Assembly (NCBI GenBank): GCA_040220135.1
Contig: JAVJTT010000009.1
Span: 248,001 to 312,000, forward strand
From: CAJXMH01 sp040220135
GTDB taxonomy: Bacteria > Bacteroidota > Bacteroidia > Flavobacteriales_E > Vicingaceae
DNA length: 64,000 nucleotides
Direction: 5' to 3'
The position numbers and the translations under genes were made by a program. Below are positions 26,797 to 35,609 of the stretch, one piece after another. Position 1 is the stretch's first letter. Each line of letters opens with the position of its first letter. Below the pieces are notes generated by a model. The model had not been told where the DNA came from. It did no database searches and worked only from the letters and a program-made list of their open reading frames with translations.

Positions 26797-27362
26797 CAAA
26801 ACACAAAATAGTAGTAGCCATAACAGGAGCCTCGGGAGCTATTTATGCTAAACTACTGTTAGACAAGCTAAAAACTCTTCATGCTCAAATTGAAGCAGTG
26901 GGAGTTATCATGTCTGACAATGCCAAATACGTTTGGGAAACAGAAATTGGTGATCAATCTTACCGAGATTATCCTTTTCACTTTTACTCCAAATCAGACT
27001 TTGAAGCCCCGTTTGCTTCAGGATCTGCACAGTACAAACAAATGGTAGTTGTTCCTTGCTCAATGGGAACTTTGGCTAGAGTTGCAAGCGGTGTTTCAAA
27101 TGACCTTACCACAAGGGCGGCTGATGTCATACTTAAAGAAAGAAGAAGGTTAATATTAGTCGCAAGAGAAACCCCTCTAAACGCCATTCACCTTGATAAT
27201 ATGAAAAAAGTTACCGAGGCAGGAGCTGTCGTTTGTCCGGCCAGCCCATCCTTTTACGCTCAACCCAAAACTATCGAAGAAGCGGTAAGCACAGTAGTAG
27301 ATAGAATTATAGACCTACTTGAGCTAGAAAACAAAAGCTACCGTTGGGGAGAAAATAGTTAA
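26793..27362 (+). CDS. ubiX: UbiX-family flavin prenyltransferase
   Basis: This 189-aa protein has the flavoprotein fold of UbiX/Pad1. It carries the FMN loop AITGASGAIYAK, the conserved PCSMGTLARVASGVSNDL segment and ILVARETPLNAIHLDNM with the prenyl phosphate-binding Arg and Glu. UbiX attaches dimethylallyl phosphate to FMN to make the prenyl-FMN cofactor of UbiD decarboxylases. In menaquinone-using Bacteroidota it presumably serves a UbiD-like step, but no ubiD is in this window. It is translationally coupled to the barrel gene upstream. Confidence 0.93.
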   Translation: MTKHKIVVAITGASGAIYAKLLLDKLKTLHAQIEAVGVIMSDNAKYVWETEIGDQSYRDYPFHFYSKSDFEAPFASGSAQYKQMVVVPCSMGTLARVASGVSNDLTTRAADVILKERRRLILVARETPLNAIHLDNMKKVTEAGAVVCPASPSFYAQPKTIEEAVSTVVDRIIDLLELENKSYRWGENS

Positions 27363-27446
27363 CAATCTTTTATAGAAAACCCTACAAATTCTTATTTCTT
27401 AGTTAATCCTTTTTTTAGTAATTTGAGGCTTCAATTCGAGATAACT

Positions 27447-27635
27447 ATGTATGAATTAAGTAAGAAAGTGCTTACTAAAGTAAGCTTTGATAGAAAGTTG
27501 TTTAGAAAAGAGTTAATCAAATCAAAAAAGTGGCTTAAACCGAAGGAAAGTCTAATGCTAAAGGCATGGTGTCTAGCAACATTTGGACATATGCACAAAG
27601 ACATTATTTTAGAAGCGTTTGAAACTATTTCTTGA
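27447..27635 (+). CDS. Small conserved cytoplasmic protein of unknown function
   Basis: The product is 62 aa, starting at the ATG at 27447 (MYELSKKVLTKVSFDRKLF); an earlier in-frame start at 27423 adds 8 unlikely residues. It is basic and helical, with KWLKPKESLMLKAWCLATFG as the most distinctive block. I recall near-identical short proteins in flavobacterial genomes, but no function is known to me. Its last 11 bases overlap the 3' end of the convergent queG gene. The lack of a signal peptide and the basic N-terminus suggest a cytoplasmic protein, possibly nucleic-acid-associated. Confidence 0.65.
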   Translation: MYELSKKVLTKVSFDRKLFRKELIKSKKWLKPKESLMLKAWCLATFGHMHKDIILEAFETIS

Positions 27636-28551
27636 GAAACATTAAGTTTCTTTTAAGGCCCGAGTATTTGGCCCTCTTTACTGGTGATTTTTGAAACAAT
27701 CTCTGGTACTGCTCTTTTTCCATTCCAAACCATTGTTCCTTAGAAAGCGACATTAAGGTTTGTTTGGGTTGAAAACTTTCCTCTGTGTTCTGTTCAGCAA
27801 ATCGGTTCCATGGGCAAACATCCTGACAAATGTCACAACCAAAGGCCCAGTTGTTCATTTTCCCGGCAAACTCATCTGGTATATCCTCCTCTTTAAGCTC
27901 AATGGTTAAGTAAGAAATGCAACGATTTGAGTTGATTTCGCGGTTCTCCATAATAGCATCTGTCGGGCAACTTTCAATGCATTTAGTACAAGTTCCACAA
28001 TAATCTTGAATGGGCTGGTCGTAGCTTAATTCAAGGTCAAGCATCATGGAAGCAATAAAAAAGTCAGACCCTTTCTGCTTGTTGATGAGCATACTATTCT
28101 TACCTACCCACCCTAAGCCTGTTTCTCGCGCCCAAGCTCGATCTAATACCGGGGCCGAATCAACAAAGTATCTCCCCTCAACAGCTCCAATACGCTCTTG
28201 AATATACAGAAAGAGTTGTTTGAGCCTCTCCTTAATGACAAAGTGATAGTCTTTACCGTAAGCATACTTGGCTAATTTGGGTGCCTCAGGGTCTTCTTGC
28301 TTGTCGTGAGTGTGATAATTAAAAAGCAAAGAAATTACTGACTTTGTACCTGGAACCAGTTTTCGAGGATCAACCCTTTTTTCGAAATGATTATTGAGGT
28401 AAGACATTTTAGCTTGATGACCACTTTCAAGCCATTTTCCTAAGCGCTCTGCATCTTCGTCAAGGCGTTTGGCCTTTGCTATTCCCACGAAGGCAAAACC
28501 AAGCTCATAGGCTTTCCTTTTAATTAAAAGACTATTTTCAGCAGCGTTCAC
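27625..28551 (-). CDS. queG: Epoxyqueuosine reductase
   Basis: The product is 308 aa and reduces epoxyqueuosine to queuosine at tRNA position 34, using cobalamin and two 4Fe-4S clusters. Both ferredoxin-type cluster motifs are present (YCGTCTKCIESCPTDAI and FGCDICQDVCPWNRF), together with the catalytic region RYFVDSAPVLDRAWA and GLGWVGKNSMLI. Translation begins at GTG (28551-28549), two bases after the ruvB stop; no ATG lies before residue 50, so GTG is the only sensible start. The ruvB-queG pairing is common in this phylum. Confidence 0.95.
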   Translation of the reverse strand: MNAAENSLLIKRKAYELGFAFVGIAKAKRLDEDAERLGKWLESGHQAKMSYLNNHFEKRVDPRKLVPGTKSVISLLFNYHTHDKQEDPEAPKLAKYAYGKDYHFVIKERLKQLFLYIQERIGAVEGRYFVDSAPVLDRAWARETGLGWVGKNSMLINKQKGSDFFIASMMLDLELSYDQPIQDYCGTCTKCIESCPTDAIMENREINSNRCISYLTIELKEEDIPDEFAGKMNNWAFGCDICQDVCPWNRFAEQNTEESFQPKQTLMSLSKEQWFGMEKEQYQRLFQKSPVKRAKYSGLKRNLMFLKK

Positions 28552-28553
28552 AG

Positions 28554-29579
28554 CTAGGAGTCAAATAAAGTTCCTTCATTTCGGTGATTACTTCTCCCGA
28601 GGTGTCGATAGGCAAGGTCCGTGGCTTCCCTCCCTCTAGGAGTCCGATTTAAAAAGCCTTCTTTAATCAAAAAGGGTTCATATACTTCTTCAATCGTGCC
28701 GGCTTGCTCACCCACTGCAGTTGCAATGGTATTTAGGCCTACCGGGCCGCCTTTAAACTTATCTATAATAGTCGTCAAAACACGGTTATCCATTTCATCT
28801 AAACCATATTTATCTACATTAAGTGCAGACAAAGCCAGGTTCGAAATTTTAAGATCAATGGAACCATCCCCCTTAATTTGGGCAAAATCTCTTACTCGAC
28901 GCAATAAAGCGTTTACGATTCTGGGTGTTCCTCTACTTCTTCCTGCTATCTCTAGCGCAGCATTGTTTTGGATTTCAATACCAAGAATTCCGGCAGAGCG
29001 TTTTGCAATAGTAGCTAATAGGTCTTTGTCGTAGTACTCGAGTCTCGAGTTGATGCCAAAACGGGCACGAAGTGGAGCGGTTAGTAAACCAGCTCGAGTA
29101 GTTGCGCCAATTAAAGTAAAGGGGTTTAATTTGATTTGAACGGAACGAGCATTGGGACCGGAATCAATCATAATGTCAATTTTATAGTCTTCCATAGCAG
29201 AATAGAGATACTCTTCCACCACTGAGCTCAAGCGGTGAATCTCATCAATAAAAAGCACATCGCCTTCTTCCAAGTTGGTCAATAGTCCGGCCAAATCAGC
29301 TGGCTTTTCTAATACCGGCCCTGAGGTTAGTCGAAATGAAACCTCTAATTCTTGAGCAATAATGTTTGCTAAAGTAGTTTTTCCAAGACCTGGGGGGCCG
29401 TGCAACAAGACATGATCTAAGGCTTCCCCTCTTTGCTTAGCCGCTTCAACAAAAATCTTTAGGTTGTCTACAATTTTACCCTGACCACTAAAATCAGAAA
29501 ATGATAAAGGTCGAAGCACTTTATCGAGCTCAATCTCTTCTGGGCCTTGGTTAAAATCCGGATCTAAATTCTCGTTCAT
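28554..29579 (-). CDS. ruvB: Holliday junction helicase RuvB
   Basis: The product is 341 aa when started at the ATG at 29579 (MNENLDPDFN); the in-frame ATG 30 bases upstream would overlap the previous gene by 4 bases and is less likely by homology. It shows the Walker A motif GPPGLGKTT, Walker B with FIDEIHRLS, sensor 1 GATTRAGLL, the arginine finger region APLRARFG and the C-terminal winged helix (GFLNRTPRGREAT). RuvB is the ATP-driven ring motor that migrates Holliday junctions with RuvA (17191-17772). Confidence 0.96.
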   Translation of the reverse strand: MNENLDPDFNQGPEEIELDKVLRPLSFSDFSGQGKIVDNLKIFVEAAKQRGEALDHVLLHGPPGLGKTTLANIIAQELEVSFRLTSGPVLEKPADLAGLLTNLEEGDVLFIDEIHRLSSVVEEYLYSAMEDYKIDIMIDSGPNARSVQIKLNPFTLIGATTRAGLLTAPLRARFGINSRLEYYDKDLLATIAKRSAGILGIEIQNNAALEIAGRSRGTPRIVNALLRRVRDFAQIKGDGSIDLKISNLALSALNVDKYGLDEMDNRVLTTIIDKFKGGPVGLNTIATAVGEQAGTIEEVYEPFLIKEGFLNRTPRGREATDLAYRHLGRSNHRNEGTLFDS

Positions 29580-29605
29580 ATTCAATGTTAACGTTTCAAA
29601 GCTAA

Positions 29606-30232
29606 TCAATTATTAGGGCCAAAATCTTCTAACAATTTTTCAAAATACACCTTAAACTTAAAGATATAAACCGGAGAAGTAAACTGTTCTTCAATTTCTG
29701 TATTAGGCACCAACATAAGTCTATAGCCCACTCCCATACCAGCACCAAAATAGGTGAAAAATCGATATTGGAAAGCAATAGCAGGTTCATAAGAAGCCAC
29801 AAATTGTCGATTTATATACCTAGCTCCAACCTCTTGATTATTCTCATAATAAGACTCGCCTAGTCCGAACTGAACTGGTATGGAAAGCTGCCACTTTTGG
29901 TCTTCATAAAAAACATACTCCACATAAGGTGAAAAATAGTAATAGCCAAGCTTCATATTTATCAGCTTACCTTCTATAGTAAACTCTTTGGTCAGTTCAG
30001 ACCACAGAAAATTATAACCCAACCCAAAACTTAACTTTTCGTCGAATTGTGCACCGAGCTTAAACCCAAAAACTTTAACCCCATTTTGATTGATAAAAGA
30101 GTTTCGAGAATCAAGTCTGAAGTCAAGTTCCGGTTTTGTCTTTAAGGCTTGTTTTAGTTCAGACTCAAAATGTTGTGCCTTTAAGGGCATCACAATGCAA
30201 TAAAAACAAACTATGTAAGTGGTTAATTTCAA
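29606..30232 (-). CDS. Small secreted barrel-like protein
   Basis: The product is 208 aa with a short signal peptide (MKLTTYIVCFYCIVMPLKAQ). It initiates at TTG (30232-30230): the codon just before is a TAA stop, and the next ATG (residue 15) would cut off most of the signal. The mature part has barrel-like strands (KLSFGLGYNFLW, MKLGYYYFSPYVEYVFYE, FTYFGAGMGVGYRLMLVP, VYIFKFKVYFEKLL). I recognise no specific family. It lies just upstream of ruvB and downstream of the terminator that ends the respiratory operon. Confidence 0.65.
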   Translation of the reverse strand: MKLTTYIVCFYCIVMPLKAQHFESELKQALKTKPELDFRLDSRNSFINQNGVKVFGFKLGAQFDEKLSFGLGYNFLWSELTKEFTIEGKLINMKLGYYYFSPYVEYVFYEDQKWQLSIPVQFGLGESYYENNQEVGARYINRQFVASYEPAIAFQYRFFTYFGAGMGVGYRLMLVPNTEIEEQFTSPVYIFKFKVYFEKLLEDFGPNN

Positions 30233-30247
30233 TTATTTGAGCAAAAA

Positions 30248-30276
30248 AAATGTCCTTAACGAAGGTAAGGACATTT
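30248..30276 (-). terminator. Terminator of the act-cox operon
   Basis: An 11-base-pair hairpin (AAATGTCCTTA with its complement, 7-base loop) is followed on the minus strand by a run of eight T residues. It lies 19 bases after the coxA stop. Confidence 0.85.
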
Positions 30277-30295
30277 ATTGATTTTGGTCTTTTTC

Positions 30296-32059
30296 TTAAT
30301 GACCCTGATCTTCTTCTCCTTCTGCCAAGGGCACGGTTTGGGGGATAAAGTCAACATCAGAGTTTGGCTTACTATAGTCATAAGCCCAACGATGTACTTC
30401 AGGAAGTTCTCCAGGCCAGTTCCCGTGAATGTGTTCAACAGGAGTAGTCCACTCCAATGTTGTAGACTCCCATGGGTTTTGTGGCGCTTTCGGTCCTTTA
30501 AAAATGCTGTAGAAAATATTGAAAATGAAGAATATTTGTCCCACTGCAGCTAGAATTGCGAAAATCGTAACCAATTCATTGATGTCATACATTTCATTGA
30601 ACATCGGAAATTCTGTATTGGCGTAATAACGTCTTGGAACTCCTGCTAAGCCTAAGAAATGCATGGGAAAAAACACCCCATAAGCTGCTACAATGGTAAT
30701 CCAAAAGTGGATATAACCCAGACTTTTGTTCATCATCTTACCAAACATTTTAGGGAACCAATGATAAATTCCTGAAATCATACCGAAGGTACCAGAAAGT
30801 CCCATTACGATGTGAAAGTGTCCCACAACGAAATAGGTATCGTGAACATTAATATCTAAAGCTGAATCTCCTAAGATAATTCCAGTTAATCCACCAGTAA
30901 TAAAAGTAGAAACTAAGCCAATGGCGAATAACATGGCTGGTGTGAACTTGATATTTCCCTTCCAAAGGGTAGTTAAGTAATTAAAGACTTTAACTGCAGA
31001 AGGAATAGCTACGAGAAGTGTAGTAAAAGTAAAGACGGCACCTAAGAAAGGATTCATTCCCGTTACAAACATATGATGACCCCAAACAAGGAATGAAATA
31101 AAGCCAATGGCTAGTATTGAACCAATCATTGCTCGGTAGCCAAAAATTGGTTTTCTAGAACTTGTGGCCACAACTTCGGATGTAATGCCAAGAGCCGGCA
31201 ATAGAATAATGTAAACTTCAGGGTGTCCTAAAAACCAAAAGAGGTGTTCATAAAGAATGGGACTTCCTCCTTGAACCTCTAAAGCTTGACCTGCAATGTA
31301 GATATCAGATAAGTAAAAACTTGTTCCAAAACTTCTATCAAAAAACAAGAGTAGAACCGCTGAGAAAAGCACTGGGAATGAAAGTACCCCTAAAACTGCT
31401 GTTACCAAAAACGCCCAGATAGTAAGGGGCATTCTCGTCATGGTCATTCCCTTTGTTCTCAAATTAAAAACTGTAACGATATAGTTCAGACTACCTAATA
31501 AAGAAGATACGATGAACAAGGCCATAGAGATAATCCACAGTGTCATACCCATTCCAGAACCTGGAATGGCTTCCGGTAAAGCACTCAATGGAGGGTAAAT
31601 TGTCCAACCACCTGATGCAGGACCGCCTTCTACAAAAAGGGAGGCCATCATTACACAGCTTGAAAGGAAGAAGAACCAGTAAGACAACATGTTCATAAAG
31701 CCTGATGCCATATCTCTAGCTCCAATCTGCAAAGGAATTAAGAGGTTACTAAAAGTACCACTTAAACCTGCAGTAAGAAGGAAGAAAACCATGATTGTAC
31801 CATGCAAGGTTACAAGGGCTAAATACTTATCCGGGGAAAGTACGCCACCTGGAGCCCAATCGCCCATTAAAGCTTCTAAAAAAGGAAAGCTCTCTCCAGG
31901 GTAGCCTAATTGAAGTCTAAAAATAGTAGACATCAACATCCCAATCAGTCCCATAAATGAACCGGTTAAGAAAAACTGTTTCGCGATCATTTTATGATCG
32001 GTACTAAAGATGTACTTGAATAAAAAATCGTTGTCGTGATGATGTGCTGTTGCTGACAT
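30296..32059 (-). CDS. coxA: Cytochrome c oxidase subunit I (aa3, A-type)
   Basis: The 587-aa product has about 12 membrane helices. It carries the heme a ligand His86 (TLHGTIMVFF), the CuB site with the Tyr-His cross-link motif GHPEVYI, the further CuB ligands in WGHHMFVTG, and the heme a/a3 ligands in VGHFHIVMG. The Glu of GHPEVY marks an A1-type proton channel. It reduces oxygen to water and pumps protons in the inner membrane. It is the last gene of the minus-strand operon actABCDEF-coxBA, so it very probably forms a supercomplex with alternative complex III. Confidence 0.96.
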   Translation of the reverse strand: MSATAHHHDNDFLFKYIFSTDHKMIAKQFFLTGSFMGLIGMLMSTIFRLQLGYPGESFPFLEALMGDWAPGGVLSPDKYLALVTLHGTIMVFFLLTAGLSGTFSNLLIPLQIGARDMASGFMNMLSYWFFFLSSCVMMASLFVEGGPASGGWTIYPPLSALPEAIPGSGMGMTLWIISMALFIVSSLLGSLNYIVTVFNLRTKGMTMTRMPLTIWAFLVTAVLGVLSFPVLFSAVLLLFFDRSFGTSFYLSDIYIAGQALEVQGGSPILYEHLFWFLGHPEVYIILLPALGITSEVVATSSRKPIFGYRAMIGSILAIGFISFLVWGHHMFVTGMNPFLGAVFTFTTLLVAIPSAVKVFNYLTTLWKGNIKFTPAMLFAIGLVSTFITGGLTGIILGDSALDINVHDTYFVVGHFHIVMGLSGTFGMISGIYHWFPKMFGKMMNKSLGYIHFWITIVAAYGVFFPMHFLGLAGVPRRYYANTEFPMFNEMYDINELVTIFAILAAVGQIFFIFNIFYSIFKGPKAPQNPWESTTLEWTTPVEHIHGNWPGELPEVHRWAYDYSKPNSDVDFIPQTVPLAEGEEDQGH

Positions 32060-32086
32060 TATCTAATTTTTAAGGTAATCACTAAA

Positions 32087-33157
32087 TTACAATGACGACA
32101 ACTGCTTTTGGGCAGTTTCCTCGGTCGCTTGGTCAGGTTGTTTATTCTCTTTTAGGGTAGCAGTTTCAGAACTACTATTTCCTTCAACTTCTAAAAATAC
32201 TTTTTGTTCAGATAACCACTTCTGATAGTCTTCTTCGCTATCTACAATTATCTCCATTCCCATGTTGTAATGTGCCGCTCCGCAAATCTTGTTGCAGAGT
32301 AGTTGATACTGAAACTCAGGATCTCCTAAGTGATCCTGCATTTCTGCAGTCGTCATGGTCGGAACAAAGTTAAAGCGGGTTACCATGCCTGGAACACAGT
32401 TCATTTGTGCTCTAAAATGTGGCATGTAGGCACTGTGAATAACATCTTGTGCTCTAAAGTAAAACTGTACCGGTCTATTCACCGGGATATGGAACTCTGC
32501 TTTCACGTACTTGTCATCCCAAGCGTTTTGATCCGTTGAATCTAAGCCTAGCATGTTTATCCCTTCAATCAATTGAACGCTTGCTTCTCCAAATTTACCA
32601 TCCTCTCCAGGGTATCGAGCTGTCCAGTCGAACTGACGAGCGTATAACTCTATTTCAATTGCATCGTCTTCTTCTGTCAAAGGTTCCATGGTAGTGTTCC
32701 AGATATTCAAACCGTATAAGATTAAGATAAGCAAGACCAAAGCTGGAATAGCCGTCCACAACATTTCTAATTTATTACTGTGAGCGAAGAATTGCGCTTT
32801 TCTATTCTTATCGTAAGCATACTTCCAAGCAAAGTAAAAAAGTAAAATGTGTGTTCCAATGAATACTGGAATAATAATGATCCAAGTAGTATTCATCAAC
32901 TTATCAACTATTAAACCGTGTTCAGAAGCTGCGATAGGCAACATTCTGTCTCCCCATGCAATCAACTGCCATGCAACGAAGGCAAAATACACCAACAGAA
33001 ATAAAGGCATGAGCCTAGATTGCGTTTTGTTATCCTGATCGGTAGGAAGGTAAGAATTTTCCCCTCGTACTGTACTGGCTTTTTCGAGAACCTTTACCAC
33101 TTTTGATAGGGCGATAATGCCAAGTACTACTGCTAATATGATCAATATGTTCAACAT
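32087..33157 (-). CDS. coxB: Cytochrome c oxidase subunit II
   Basis: This 356-aa protein has an extra N-terminal membrane segment (MLNILIILAVVLGIIAL), two canonical subunit II helices and a cupredoxin domain. The CuA site is seen as VIHSAYMPHF followed by CNKICGAAHYNMGM (two Cys, His, Met). No CxxCH is present, so there is no fused heme c domain and electrons must come from a separate cytochrome c domain, such as those of ActA or ActE. A low-complexity Gln/Glu/Thr-rich tail follows residue 320. It lies 27 bases before coxA. Confidence 0.95.
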   Translation of the reverse strand: MLNILIILAVVLGIIALSKVVKVLEKASTVRGENSYLPTDQDNKTQSRLMPLFLLVYFAFVAWQLIAWGDRMLPIAASEHGLIVDKLMNTTWIIIIPVFIGTHILLFYFAWKYAYDKNRKAQFFAHSNKLEMLWTAIPALVLLILILYGLNIWNTTMEPLTEEDDAIEIELYARQFDWTARYPGEDGKFGEASVQLIEGINMLGLDSTDQNAWDDKYVKAEFHIPVNRPVQFYFRAQDVIHSAYMPHFRAQMNCVPGMVTRFNFVPTMTTAEMQDHLGDPEFQYQLLCNKICGAAHYNMGMEIIVDSEEDYQKWLSEQKVFLEVEGNSSSETATLKENKQPDQATEETAQKQLSSL

Positions 33158-33188
33158 CGTAAATTCTTTTATCTTTTACCTATTTCCT

Positions 33189-34379
33189 TTATATATGTAA
33201 ATGTTTACTCTCCTCTAAATAAGGGTGGCTTTCAACTGTAAGTGGAGCTTTAGAAAAAGCGTTAAATACAGTATACATGAATAAACCTAAAAAGCCTAAG
33301 AACATTCCAATTTCCATGAACCCAAAATGCATGTGTCCTACACTACCTGGAATAACCATTAAGTAAACATCTAGCCAGTGTCCTATGAAAATCAGTATTC
33401 CAACAAAAATTAAATACCCTATTTGTCTTTTAGCATCGCGCGCCATCAGAATTACCATGGGAAAGATAAAGTTGGTGAAAAACACCCCAAAAAAGAGCCA
33501 TTTGAAATCTTGGATTCTGGTAATGTAATAGGTCACTTCTTCCGGGATATTGGAATACCAAATCAACATGAATTGAGAAAACCACAAATAAGTCCATAGG
33601 AAGCTAATCGCAAACATCCATTTACCGGCATCATGAATATGACTCTTGTTAACTTGAGGTAAGTACCCTTTTCCTTTTAAATAAATAGCAATTAAGACAA
33701 AAAAGATCATGAAGCTCACCCACATTCCAGAAAACACATACCATCCAAATAGTGTGCTGAACCAGTGTGTGTCAATCGACATTATCCAATCCCAAGATGC
33801 GGTAGAAGAGGTAAAGGCAAAGAACACCAAGAAAATAGCAGCATAAGTCATATTCTTGAAGTGAATTTTTGTTCCGCCTTGCTGGTCCTCTAATAGTGAA
33901 CGCTTTCTAAACAAATAAGCAAAGTAGCACCACACTCCTAGGTAAACCAATGTTCTTATCCAAAAGAAAGGTTGATTTAAATAGGCTGCTTTGCCGGCGA
34001 TTATTGCATCATAATGAGAAGAATCCGGATTGTATACCTCGGGATCCATCCAATGGTAAATATGATGCCAGTGAAGGGTGCCTCCTAAAAAAACGAGTAT
34101 TAAAACGGCGGCTCCTATGTAAATAAACTGACTAATGCCTTCGATTACTCTTTTCAGCACAACCATGTAACTCGCTTCAGTAGCGTATTGTAATGCTAAG
34201 AAAAACAAAGCCCCTAAACTAATGGCAAAATAAAAGAAACCATTAACTAAAAGATTCGCCCAAAATCGATTGTGATGTGGTGTATCATCATTCATGAATC
34301 CATACACACTAGCGATTACTCCAATCAGCATAAGGATTGAAAAAGTAATACGGGCTTTCTTGGTGAAAATAAAGTTCAT
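33189..34379 (-). CDS. actF: Alternative complex III integral membrane subunit ActF
   Basis: The product is 396 aa with about ten membrane helices. It matches the quinol:cytochrome c oxidoreductase quinone-binding subunit (ActF), a shorter relative of ActC/NrfD: GGTLHWHHIYHWMDP, STASWDWIMSIDTHWFSTLFGWYVFSG and ISFLWTYLWFSQFMLIWYSN-type helices are visible. ActF packs against ActC in the membrane. The position between actE and coxB is the standard one in Bacteroidota. Confidence 0.93.
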   Translation of the reverse strand: MNFIFTKKARITFSILMLIGVIASVYGFMNDDTPHHNRFWANLLVNGFFYFAISLGALFFLALQYATEASYMVVLKRVIEGISQFIYIGAAVLILVFLGGTLHWHHIYHWMDPEVYNPDSSHYDAIIAGKAAYLNQPFFWIRTLVYLGVWCYFAYLFRKRSLLEDQQGGTKIHFKNMTYAAIFLVFFAFTSSTASWDWIMSIDTHWFSTLFGWYVFSGMWVSFMIFFVLIAIYLKGKGYLPQVNKSHIHDAGKWMFAISFLWTYLWFSQFMLIWYSNIPEEVTYYITRIQDFKWLFFGVFFTNFIFPMVILMARDAKRQIGYLIFVGILIFIGHWLDVYLMVIPGSVGHMHFGFMEIGMFLGFLGLFMYTVFNAFSKAPLTVESHPYLEESKHLHI

Positions 34380-34391
34380 TGTAGTATTCTT

Positions 34392-35051
34392 TTATTTTTC
34401 CTGATTCATTTTATCATTCTCAGCTTCAGCTTTATTCGCTTCCGCCATCTTTTTCTTATTCTCTTCTGCTAATGGATCTTTTCCTTGTAGAGTCTGCACA
34501 TAAGCAACAATTTTCCAGCGATCTTGCTCTCTAATCAAGCTTGAATGTGGCCCCATAGCGTTCAGGCCATACATGATTGTGTGGTAGATATGTCCTACTT
34601 GCAATTCACTCATAGAGCGATTTCCACGACGGTTAGGAAGTGTGTCCGAATAAGAGGGTACTGCACCATAAATGGCATTGGTAATCGACCCTTTCCCTTT
34701 CCCTTCTTTTCCATGACAATGTGCACAGAAAGTGTTATATAAAGCCTTCCCTTCTTTTATCTTCTCTTCAGTTAGGTGTAAAGGGTTATTTAAATTTTCA
34801 CCTGCTAGTTCGTAACCTTCTGTTGAATTCGGATATGCAAAAGGTTTGTAGCCTCTTGGTACTGAGTTTTCAGGAGTATGCCGAGAGGTGGCAGAGTCTG
34901 GATACTCATAATCAACATAAGTCTCAATAGCCGGAGAACGATACATGTCGGGCATGTATTCTACTCCCGGACTTTGCGAATCCGAACATGCTACAAAGAT
35001 AGAGCCGAAGATCGCTGCGAAAAATAAAGTCTTATAGTGTCTTGTCTTCAT
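34392..35051 (-). CDS. actE: Alternative complex III monoheme cytochrome c lipoprotein ActE
   Basis: The product is 219 aa with a lipoprotein signal (Cys22 in FVACSDS). It carries a single heme c motif, CAHCHGKEGKG, followed by an axial-Met candidate in YGLNAMGPHSS, and ends in a Lys/Glu-rich charged tail. It is an electron carrier on the periplasmic side of complex III, likely passing electrons towards the CuA site of CoxB. The acidic start of the mature protein and the Pro-rich spacer (residues 29-85) suggest a flexible tether. Confidence 0.93.
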   Translation of the reverse strand: MKTRHYKTLFFAAIFGSIFVACSDSQSPGVEYMPDMYRSPAIETYVDYEYPDSATSRHTPENSVPRGYKPFAYPNSTEGYELAGENLNNPLHLTEEKIKEGKALYNTFCAHCHGKEGKGKGSITNAIYGAVPSYSDTLPNRRGNRSMSELQVGHIYHTIMYGLNAMGPHSSLIREQDRWKIVAYVQTLQGKDPLAEENKKKMAEANKAEAENDKMNQEK

Positions 35052-35070
35052 TCTGTTTTGTTTTCCTGAA

Positions 35071-35598
35071 TTAGCGTGCTTCTACTTTTATAGAACCTGT
35101 TTTATTCAGGTGTTCGTTAATCTCTTCTTCTGTCATTTGGCTATCTGCCGGATGAATCTCCATCACAAATTTATCATCTGTGGTGTAGGGATATGGATTG
35201 CGTGCCTGTATACCCGGTAAAGTCCAGTTGCGAATAAAGAAAGTTAGTGCCATGCCGTGAGCCGCTAGTAAAACCGTAAACTCAAAGGTAATGGGCACAA
35301 AAGCTGGTATATTTTGGTAAAAGAAATCATTGGGCTTACCACCAATGTTCATGGGCCAGTCAACAATCATGAAATAATACATTCCACATAGCGCCAAGGT
35401 TAAACCAACCAAACCGTAAATAAAGGCACAAATGGCCAATCGAGTTTGCTTTATTCCAATTACGGGGTCTATTCCGTGAATAGGGAATGGTGAGAATACA
35501 TCTCGAATAAGAATCCCCTTGGAAACTAGTTCTTTTGCTCCATTAAGCAGAACTGTATCGTCGTCGTAAGTTGCGTATATTACTTTGTTATCTGCCAT
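35071..35598 (-). CDS. actD: Alternative complex III subunit ActD (DUF3341)
   Basis: The product is 175 aa. It has the DUF3341 layout: a small soluble N-terminal domain (VIYATYDDDTVLLNGAKELV), the FSPFPIHGID motif, two membrane helices (about 53-75 and 96-120) and a C-terminal cytoplasmic tail. ActD is a structural membrane subunit of complex III with no cofactor. It lies 11 bases after actC and 19 bases before actE. Confidence 0.94.
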   Translation of the reverse strand: MADNKVIYATYDDDTVLLNGAKELVSKGILIRDVFSPFPIHGIDPVIGIKQTRLAICAFIYGLVGLTLALCGMYYFMIVDWPMNIGGKPNDFFYQNIPAFVPITFEFTVLLAAHGMALTFFIRNWTLPGIQARNPYPYTTDDKFVMEIHPADSQMTEEEINEHLNKTGSIKVEAR

Positions 35599-35609
35599 TT
35601 CAATTTCTA

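Noticed and set aside
28621..29034. 137-codon open frame antisense to ruvB
   Set aside because: RuvB is unambiguous on the other strand, and the antisense product has no recognisable features.
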